Shown in pieces: positions 6,601 to 11,090 of a stretch of DNA of 11,090 nt. The position numbers were made by a program, and so were the translations under genes. Source of the stretch: Candidatus Peregrinibacteria bacterium CG_4_10_14_0_2_um_filter_43_11 (GTDB lineage Bacteria > Patescibacteriota > Gracilibacteria > UM-FILTER-43-11); contig PFOK01000157.1 in the NCBI GenBank assembly GCA_002792495.1, positions 1 through 11,090 of the forward strand. The letters run 5' to 3'. Numbering within the stretch: the stretch's first letter is position 1; each line of letters starts with the position of its first letter. The notes beneath the pieces are model-generated. The model searched no databases, had not been told where the DNA came from, and saw only the letters and a list, made by a program, of their open reading frames with translations.

Positions 6601-8763
6601 AATCAAAGGCTTGGAACCGAAAAAGGATTTAACCCCTGTGGCATACGCCATATAAACTTTCCCCGAGGCAAGAGACGCGTTTAAAGTCAATGTAACTGCT
6701 TTAAAATCAGCTGAAACAGTGGCCTGAGTAACCATGAGACCGTTTTGACCAATCAACCCGAAACCACTGACAGATACTGTATTTTGATCTATATTCTCGG
6801 AAAACTGGATTTTAACCTGATTGGCCGCAACCGCCTGAGTACTCACTACTTTAAAATCACTTTCAAAAACGAAATCAGTAATTTGAAGTACTTTTTCAGT
6901 CACCGAATCGTTAAAAAGCAATAAATAACGCTGCCCAAAAAGTAACGGATTGGCTGTATTGACTCTGAGCTTCCCATCAACAATACTCACCGAATCAATC
7001 AAAAGCGTATTGACTTTAAGATCAGGAAAAGTATAAGTGACTAAAGAGAGGCTATCCGTTTTAATCTTACTAAAATCAATGGAGCCAGCCTCCACATCAA
7101 AAGCGTTTGCATTAACGGGAATGACACCTCCTATGGTATTTAAGGTGTTATTATAACCAAAGCCCCAGAAGCTTTTTATGGAAGAATAGGCGGGATTCAA
7201 AGAGACACCGGAGGCATTAAGCGCCGGATTCGCCACGAAAAAATACATCTGATCAGGAATGACGGAAAGACCGGTCACAACCAATGTATTTCCTTCAAGG
7301 GTGACATCTTCATCCTCCAGTAAAAGTTCCGAAAGTGTATTCTGATGATAGATTTTTCCCACAACGGTTTCTCCGGCAGGTAACGTGACCGTGTCACTGA
7401 AAGTGATTTTGATCGTGCTATTGGAAGATTCACCGATAACCGCAATGGATTCCACGCGAGGTCCGCCCGTGAATCCTGTAAAAGCGGCTTTATTGATTCC
7501 CAACGGTTTCGCGCCATCCTGACTTTTAGGAATAGCATCGCCGTCTGAAGCAAAAACAAAATAAGAATGTCCTGCCTCCAAAGGGTTTTTCATCCCTAAG
7601 ATAACGGTATTATCTTTGACAACTGCATCAGAAACCGTCTGGGAAACCGGACTACCGGTTGTATAAGTTGTATAATCCGTGACGGTAAAAGAAGCTGCCG
7701 TTATCGAAGAGGCCTGAACGGGCTGAGAAAAAGTAAGCAAAACATGCAAACTATCCTGAGCTTCCGCCTGAATCAAATTAAAGTCACTCAAAGAAGTGGA
7801 GGCCAAACCGTAACCGACAAAAACGGCGTTATGATAAAAAGCGCTCTGATCCACACCGCCCTGCGCGTTGCCGGAAACATCATTACCGGTAACATCAACA
7901 TCATAACGAACCCCCGGAGTCTGAGAAGTGGTGGTGAGTAAAACGGTATCCTGAGCATGACCTTGCGCATCGCCACGTTCCGCGGAAACCACAGAATGCG
8001 AAGTACCATCGGAAGAAGAAAGGCTGTACGAACCAATCTCACCGGCATTGCTGATCAAGTCGGAAAAGTGCAAGAGCACATGGGTGGAATCCAAGGATTC
8101 CGCGTAAAGCACACGTAAATTGTTTTTGGATCCAACGGTAATAGAACCGGTATCAATCGCGTTCAAGGTTGTGCTGGATTCAAGCGTTCCGTTTTGGGAA
8201 ACCACCACGTCCACATCGGTAGCGGTGAGGGTGATTTTGGTTCCGGAAGGAATGGATGGACTGAGTTTTACATTCAACTTGGCAACCGCCTTCCCGGCAG
8301 AAAGATTGACAGGATTACCGGAAAAGAAAGAAACAATCACCTCTCCGGTAACACCGGTGTTCACGCTTTTCAAATCCGCGGACGTGAAGGAAGTGGTTTC
8401 GTCAAAAACGATCGAATTTTCGTTAAATGTCAAAGCGGTAACCGGATTGTATTTCAATTTAAACTGAATACTTTGAACGTTGTCGGCGGCTTGACCGGCC
8501 TTGATGGCGATTTCTCCGGTATCCCCCGCTCCCGCTGTATAATCGAGAATGTAAAGAGGTGACGTGGAGTTTGAAGAACCGGATTCGGTGATCGCGGCAC
8601 GGAACAACTGAGGATTGCGGTAGCCGAAATAACCAAACAGGGCAATGGCAAGAACAATGGTAGCGGCGGCAAAACGTTTGACGCGGCGGCGTTTGTGTTC
8701 CTGAACATAAGCCTGCAAGGCTTCATTCTGATTCAGTGTTGTGTTTGTATTTGTGTTTTCCAT
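3604..8763 (-). CDS. giant membrane-anchored multi-Ig protein with cohesin-like and dockerin ends
   Basis: This 1719-residue surface protein has a cytoplasmic Asn/Thr-rich N-terminus, a KRRRVKR patch and an uncleaved signal-anchor at about 31-47. A cohesin-like domain (67-212) follows, then six SbsA-type (Big_5-like) Ig units (214-840), an IPT/TIG domain (844-930), four longer related Ig-like units (934-1424) and two more Big_5-like units (1434-1638). One dockerin repeat (1650-1675; D-L-N-G-D-G-K-V-D) and a Pro/Thr-rich tail end it. Seven units end in F-x-G-[Y/F]. The only two cysteines, 1358 and 1367, lie in a loop of the fourth long unit and may form a disulfide. No catalytic domain is visible, so it is probably a rod-like adhesin or scaffold reaching out from the membrane. 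It follows the dockerin protein by 38 bases and precedes the cohesin-like lipoprotein by 31 bases. Start ATG at 8763 has no Shine-Dalgarno sequence. The gene, anchor and dockerin repeat are firm; Ig family names are approximate. Confidence 0.9.
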   Translation of the reverse strand: MENTNTNTTLNQNEALQAYVQEHKRRRVKRFAAATIVLAIALFGYFGYRNPQLFRAAITESGSSNSTSPLYILDYTAGAGDTGEIAIKAGQAADNVQSIQFKLKYNPVTALTFNENSIVFDETTSFTSADLKSVNTGVTGEVIVSFFSGNPVNLSAGKAVAKLNVKLSPSIPSGTKITLTATDVDVVVSQNGTLESSTTLNAIDTGSITVGSKNNLRVLYAESLDSTHVLLHFSDLISNAGEIGSYSLSSSDGTSHSVVSAERGDAQGHAQDTVLLTTTSQTPGVRYDVDVTGNDVSGNAQGGVDQSAFYHNAVFVGYGLASTSLSDFNLIQAEAQDSLHVLLTFSQPVQASSITAASFTVTDYTTYTTGSPVSQTVSDAVVKDNTVILGMKNPLEAGHSYFVFASDGDAIPKSQDGAKPLGINKAAFTGFTGGPRVESIAVIGESSNSTIKITFSDTVTLPAGETVVGKIYHQNTLSELLLEDEDVTLEGNTLVVTGLSVIPDQMYFFVANPALNASGVSLNPAYSSIKSFWGFGYNNTLNTIGGVIPVNANAFDVEAGSIDFSKIKTDSLSLVTYTFPDLKVNTLLIDSVSIVDGKLRVNTANPLLFGQRYLLLFNDSVTEKVLQITDFVFESDFKVVSTQAVAANQVKIQFSENIDQNTVSVSGFGLIGQNGLMVTQATVSADFKAVTLTLNASLASGKVYMAYATGVKSFFGSKPLILNGAPFTGYQTQTDTGDVFTESVESLSPTQVKVVFSAEVNPATVTPVNMTLLPSSDLTKTLTVTAVEKIDNHTFVLTTAVQNADLNYFFIPLDSLLKNGIKDSKNRLIQSTKVLHFFGYFVNQPVLSAVTPATVTNEIEKTILITGQHLDAVKTVRVGSTEVKITEQPESGLTLSFVVPAGFVTGSYNVTLVSETGESQNFTNAFVVSESEKPMRVVSEESKATPFKVPNDGVTKATLWVLVEDMKAIDNVESVTINLEKIGGSPAQQMTASDSNKTQFRQWYQFETVIPATVATSDKPLELPVEARKGDEVAKGVATIHVTADVYTSVAPTIDQAFFLPISVAPDGKTPVKISAQVSDKDGASTITSVVANLGPLGVGFVPLQEVTGVAAAAETVSRFFQSEEFTIPSGTPVATYQITLTAQDATGEVSTLTVPFNVSSELSGPKIDVGKSYIAPNKSVPHDATTLFSLSVSVSDSDGVSDIETVTAEFGGLGLSPVSLLKDSKASDKAKSAWFTAEGLTVPKTAGLGVHQITITATDSSGSSANTVLQIDVTAEDVYGEPPHIFTDRSYTTPAVAVNDGKTPITLHVFVSDEDDDLQSVFVNLANVGQVGSATTSEFDLLSPAAPASASAGTDVCDTHSSTLVCLQPSVKEGLEGQWFILPNVTIRKDVLPSSQPYMVQIVAVDQSGKAVNKTIPLYVNNGDSLTNNAAPPSVVAVVSTDDSKVEVVFSEGMDVNSVTKNGNGFTIVDQNDVNKKLTILDATINAAGTVATLTTEPQSSGKNYVLKVGNALHDAVGVPFIAGAGSSMAFKGFEYQGKPPVVEYVDSTDVDTVEIEFRDPLQPSGVSADHFEINESGSGSSELNILEVRFIESSNVIQLKTATQKPGQKYRITLKTIASADGTLQTTTINRLFKGFKPSVAQKAAIKSSADLNGDGKVDFIDFTMFSAVYGTNYLNDAVVLPVEPTTPSAGQPLTPEPDATVPVTTSPDSTAVPSGL
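3739..3816 (-). other. single dockerin repeat (half dockerin) of giant protein
   Basis: This encodes residues 1650-1675. The EF-hand-like loop has D1653, N1655, D1657, K1659, D1661 and D1664, followed by the helix F-T-M-F-S-A-V-Y-G. Type I dockerins normally have two such repeats. Here no second one follows, only a 40-residue Pro/Thr-rich tail. Confidence 0.75.
3850..4464 (-). other. two Big_5-like Ig units before the dockerin
   Basis: This encodes residues 1434-1638. Each unit has the SbsA-like opening (V-x-V-V-x-S-x-D-x-x-x-V-E-V-x-F), a middle with a strand plus GKNY/GQKY, and an ending F-x-G-F (1532-1535 and 1635-1638). These units are homologous to the block at 6244-8124, from which they are separated by the IPT/TIG domain and the four long units. 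Confidence 0.6.
4492..5964 (-). other. four long Ig-like repeats of giant protein
   Basis: This encodes residues 934-1424 as four units (about 934-1047, 1049-1163, 1164-1279 and 1280-1424). Each carries a V-x-D-x-x-x-x-V-x-x-V strand pair, often with D-G-K-T before it, and ends in a strand with T-x-x-D-x-x-G. The same kind of unit sits before the dockerin in the neighbouring protein (8994-9434). I do not recognise a specific named family. Confidence 0.55.
5974..6234 (-). other. IPT/TIG domain of giant protein
   Basis: This encodes residues 844-930 with the classic IPT/TIG pattern: P-V-L-S-A-V-T-P-A, then I-L-I-T-G-Q-H-L, V-R-V-G-S-T-E-V, F-V-V-P-A-G, and G-S-Y-N-V-T-L-V. Such domains are immunoglobulin-fold spacers common in surface proteins. 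Confidence 0.75.
6244..8124 (-). other. array of six Big_5-like Ig units
   Basis: This encodes residues 214-840. Units of roughly 100-113 residues end with F-x-G-[Y/F] at 315-318, 428-431, 532-535, 727-730 and 837-840. One unit between 536 and about 635 lacks the motif. Each unit opens with a strand such as V-L-L-H-F-S, I-K-I-T-F-S or V-K-V-V-F-S, typical of the SbsA Ig-like family. Confidence 0.6.
8128..8565 (-). other. N-terminal cohesin-like domain of giant protein
   Basis: This encodes residues 67-212, placed just outside the membrane anchor. It has G-D-T-G-E-I-A-I, I-Q-F-K-L-K-Y-N-P, G-E-V-I-V-S-F-F and A-V-A-K-L-N-V-K-L, the usual cohesin/CBM2-like strand pattern. It is divergent from the pair at 2451-2870 and 3012-3410 and lacks their YDYQ/GHTSVNI tail. 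Confidence 0.55.
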
Positions 8764-8801
8764 GATGGAAAGAATTAAGGTTTATTTTTTAAAAATAGAA
8801 T

Positions 8802-11090
8802 TTAAGTGGTGGAAAGTACTTTTTGGAAAAGTAAAATCACATCGATCATGCCGACCTTGCCGATACCGTCGACATTCGCCGCCTGCAGTTGTTGTTGAGT
8901 GGGCGTCATTTTGCCATTGGCGATCTGAAAAGTTAAAATAACATCAATCATATTGATCTTGCCGTCCATGTTCACATCTCCGGAAGGAACTTTTCCGATA
9001 TAAATCGGCAATACAAAGTTCGCCTCATGACCGGCTTTATCGGCGACGAAAACGACCAGTTTATAAGCGCCGTCAAACAAGTTGCCGTCAAACGGAATCT
9101 GGATGGGCAAATTGAAATTTTTGAATTGCGACGCAGGTGTTTGAGGTGTAGCGGGAGCAGGGGTAGGAGTGGAATCATCGGCAACGGCCGCCACATCTGC
9201 CACAGGAGTCACCTCGATTTTGTCGAGAAAGGAATTCACTTTGAACCAAACCGCGCTTGAATCATTCAGAATATCCGCGTAAACGGACTTGTTGGTTTTA
9301 ACCAAAGAAACCGTGAGCTCCTGAAGATCGTCCACCGTGTCGATGTCTTTGATCTTGGCAAGCAAATCCACTTTACCGCCTTTTAAAATCGCGCCGGCGC
9401 CAACCACTTTTACAAAATCGATGATCGGACCTTCTTCGAACACAACGGTAAGCGTGTTACTTTTTACGACCGTTTTATCGGCGTTTTCAACCTGAGCAAA
9501 AAGAGTGGAAGTTCCCGCGGAACCGCCAAGCTGAATCAGCCCTGCCTCAAGAGCGGTATTTTTCAAAACATTCACAGGGGTATTCACCCATTTCACATCC
9601 AAAGGTGTGAGCAAACGGGTACGACCGTCATCGTATTCCCCAACCGTAATCAGTTGATAGGTTTGCGCGGAAGGCAACGTGATCGCGCCGCTAAACGCGG
9701 GTAAAATAGTGAGTTCTTTAGGAAGAGCGGTTGTCGAAATATCGACTTTCGCGTTATCACCGGTGGCCTCCAAAATAAGAACACCCGGCAACGTGGAATG
9801 CGCGGTAACCTGAATACCGGAAATCGCGGATAACGCGCCGATCAGACCATCATTCGAAAGATTGGGTAATCCATGAACAATGCCCTCGATCTGCTCCAAT
9901 TCACTCGCATAAGGAACATTGGGTACCGGCAAAGTCAGAAGGATTGTTTCCCCTTCCACGGCAATAGAGCGTCCCGCGGCGGAAGGATTATGAATAGCAA
10001 TCGCAACACTCTTGTAAGCCTGAGCCTGTTCCTGAGTGGAAAGTTTGGCAAGGCTCGCGTTATCCAGGCTGATCGTCATGTCGTAAAGCTCGTTCACACG
10101 GATAGTGATACTGCCCTCGGAAGTGACCGTGCCGGTTTCGGTAGTGCCTGTGCTGTATTTGGCATACACTTTGGCCGTGCCCGGTTTTTTAGCCGTCACA
10201 AGACCGGTTTTAGAAACCTCGATAATGTCTTTTGTGTTTTCATCCACAAGCCATTCCACCAAATTGGTCACATCATTGTCACTGCCAACCGTTCCGGAAA
10301 AGCCCGTCCAAGCGCGCAGTTGTAAAGAATCACCGGGTTCAATAAATTCGCTTTGATTTTGATTGTCAAAATCCACAAACAATTTTTCACCCAGTACCTC
10401 CACTTCCAACGGTACGGTACAGCCCAATTTGTCCGAAACAAATAATGTAGCCTGCCCCGGCTTTTTGGCCGTCAAAACGGCGAAGTTGCTGATAACAGCA
10501 TCACTGGATCCTGAACTTTGAGTGGTAGGAATGAGTTGGTCTTTATCCAGCTCTCCGGAAATAGAAGTGATTGTCCAGCCATTGTTGATTTGATAATCAA
10601 AGCTAAACAGAGCCACCGACACCTGCATGGCAACTTTGGCGGTAATCGTGCCAATGGCACTGCCGCCAACCGAACCTGTGAAGGTTCCCGTGGCTTCCAA
10701 TGTACCCCCGCTTGTGTTCAATGTTTTACTGCCGGTCACCAAACCGGAAATAGTGCCGTTCACCTGAATGGTTCCGGAAAAAGGACTGCCGAGGGATGGA
10801 ATAATATTAATGGTATAGCTTGATAAATTAAGCGTAATCGGAGCGTTCACGGTAACCAAACAGGAATCAAGAACCTCTGTTGCGCTTTCCCCAACCGTTT
10901 TTTTGACACACTGCGAAGCGGTCAAAATAGAACTGCCGGTCGAAGGCAATGTGAAATCCGCCTGATTGAGAGACTGATGGAAAACAACATTGTCATTCGT
11001 CAGAGGATCGGAATACTGGGAAGCGTCCGAAAGCGGAGCGACACTAAAAATTCCATTATCGGAACTCGACCAGGTCAAATTACTGATACC
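8802..11090 (-). CDS. large Ig-like surface protein with C-terminal dockerin (5' partial)
   Basis: The last 762 residues are visible; the frame is open through the right edge, so the start lies outside. Residue numbers count from the first visible codon. The first visible residues (GISNLTWSSSD) are the middle of a bacterial Ig-like (Big_2) domain. Two further Big_2-type units end with the near-identical TAKKPGQA and TAKKPGTA (about 207-214 and 299-306). A Gly/Thr-rich stretch of short strands lies at about 104-159. A unit related to the long repeats of the giant protein (about 553-699), containing a Pro/Thr/Ala-rich insertion, precedes a complete two-repeat dockerin (705-762). No enzyme domain is seen in the visible part, though one could lie upstream. 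It probably is a secreted surface protein that docks onto a cohesin-like partner. It is followed 38 bases later by the giant protein gene and probably cotranscribed with it. Three cysteines occur, at about 61, 77 and 224. Confidence 0.9.
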   Translation of the reverse strand, partial: GISNLTWSSSDNGIFSVAPLSDASQYSDPLTNDNVVFHQSLNQADFTLPSTGSSILTASQCVKKTVGESATEVLDSCLVTVNAPITLNLSSYTINIIPSLGSPFSGTIQVNGTISGLVTGSKTLNTSGGTLEATGTFTGSVGGSAIGTITAKVAMQVSVALFSFDYQINNGWTITSISGELDKDQLIPTTQSSGSSDAVISNFAVLTAKKPGQATLFVSDKLGCTVPLEVEVLGEKLFVDFDNQNQSEFIEPGDSLQLRAWTGFSGTVGSDNDVTNLVEWLVDENTKDIIEVSKTGLVTAKKPGTAKVYAKYSTGTTETGTVTSEGSITIRVNELYDMTISLDNASLAKLSTQEQAQAYKSVAIAIHNPSAAGRSIAVEGETILLTLPVPNVPYASELEQIEGIVHGLPNLSNDGLIGALSAISGIQVTAHSTLPGVLILEATGDNAKVDISTTALPKELTILPAFSGAITLPSAQTYQLITVGEYDDGRTRLLTPLDVKWVNTPVNVLKNTALEAGLIQLGGSAGTSTLFAQVENADKTVVKSNTLTVVFEEGPIIDFVKVVGAGAILKGGKVDLLAKIKDIDTVDDLQELTVSLVKTNKSVYADILNDSSAVWFKVNSFLDKIEVTPVADVAAVADDSTPTPAPATPQTPASQFKNFNLPIQIPFDGNLFDGAYKLVVFVADKAGHEANFVLPIYIGKVPSGDVNMDGKINMIDVILTFQIANGKMTPTQQQLQAANVDGIGKVGMIDVILLFQKVLSTT
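8805..8978 (-). other. two-repeat dockerin domain
   Basis: This encodes the last 58 residues. Repeat 1 has a full calcium loop D-V-N-M-D-G-K-I-N-M-I-D followed by V-I-L-T-F-Q. Repeat 2 has N-V-D-G-I-G-K-V-G-M-I-D followed by V-I-L-L-F-Q. The near-identical helices (MIDVIL-FQ) give the internal two-fold symmetry typical of type I dockerins. Confidence 0.88.
8994..9434 (-). other. Ig-like unit homologous to the long repeats of the giant protein
   Basis: This encodes the 147 residues before the dockerin. Landmarks D-I-D-x-x-D-D-L-Q-E-L-T-V-S-L, A-V-W-F and L-V-V-F-V-A-D-K-A-G-H match the fourth long unit of the giant protein (D-E-D-D-D-L-Q-S-V-F-V-N-L, G-Q-W-F, V-Q-I-V-A-V-D-Q-S-G-K). It carries a Pro/Thr/Ala-rich insertion encoded at 9123-9215. 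Confidence 0.55.

Noticed and set aside
8783..8797. TATTTTTTAAAAATA palindrome between the two dockerin genes
   Set aside because: The stem is entirely A/T with no loop and no GC core, so it is not a credible terminator. It is expected by chance in an AT-rich gap.
1..11090. tRNA, rRNA, CRISPR array, transposase or integrase
   Set aside because: None was seen on either strand. Repetition in the window is at the protein-domain level, not exact DNA repeats.
3604..11090. Alternative genetic code (UGA read as Gly) as in some CPR lineages
   Set aside because: All stops are TAA, which could hint at this, but every long frame is intact under the standard bacterial code with no in-frame TGA needed. 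There is no positive evidence of reassignment.

Overview
The window looks like part of a Patescibacteria (CPR) genome, possibly Peregrinibacteria or a relative. This is inferred from the style of the proteins: very large Ig-like/cohesin/dockerin surface proteins, C-terminal membrane segments led by an x-Gly-Pro tripeptide, a CPR-type UlaG-like MBL-fold protein, and starts with no visible Shine-Dalgarno sequence. No rRNA or other marker is present, so the assignment is tentative. All genes are on the minus strand, all six stops are TAA, and the standard bacterial code reads every frame without interruption.

Reading in the direction of transcription (right to left), the window starts inside a large surface protein (8802-11090, 5' end outside) that ends in a two-repeat dockerin. 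Next comes a 1719-residue protein (3604-8763) with an N-terminal membrane anchor, a cohesin-like domain, about ten further Ig-like units plus one IPT/TIG domain, and a single dockerin repeat near its C-terminus. Then follow a small lipoprotein with a cohesin-like domain (2982-3572), a secreted membrane-anchored protein with a paralogous cohesin-like domain and an Fn3 domain (1905-2966), and a Pro/Ser/Thr/Val-rich protein with a membrane segment at each end (961-1869). The gaps between these five genes are only 15 to 38 bases with no convincing terminator, so they look like one operon.

After a 157-base gap containing a candidate promoter, a 12-base perfect palindrome and a leader hairpin, lies a separate gene (165-803) for an MBL-fold protein that has lost most of the expected metal ligands. 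The leftmost 164 bases are non-coding and contain two abutting 15-base perfect hairpins.

The most interesting reading is that the five-gene cluster encodes a self-contained cell-surface assembly. Dockerin-bearing proteins (the two large ones) would plug into membrane-tethered cohesin-like domains (lipoprotein, C-terminally anchored protein, and the N-terminus of the giant protein). No catalytic domain is visible in any of the five proteins, so the role is more likely structural or adhesive than that of a degradative cellulosome. The cohesin-dockerin pairing is inference. The domains themselves are seen in the sequence with good (dockerin) to moderate (cohesin-like) confidence.
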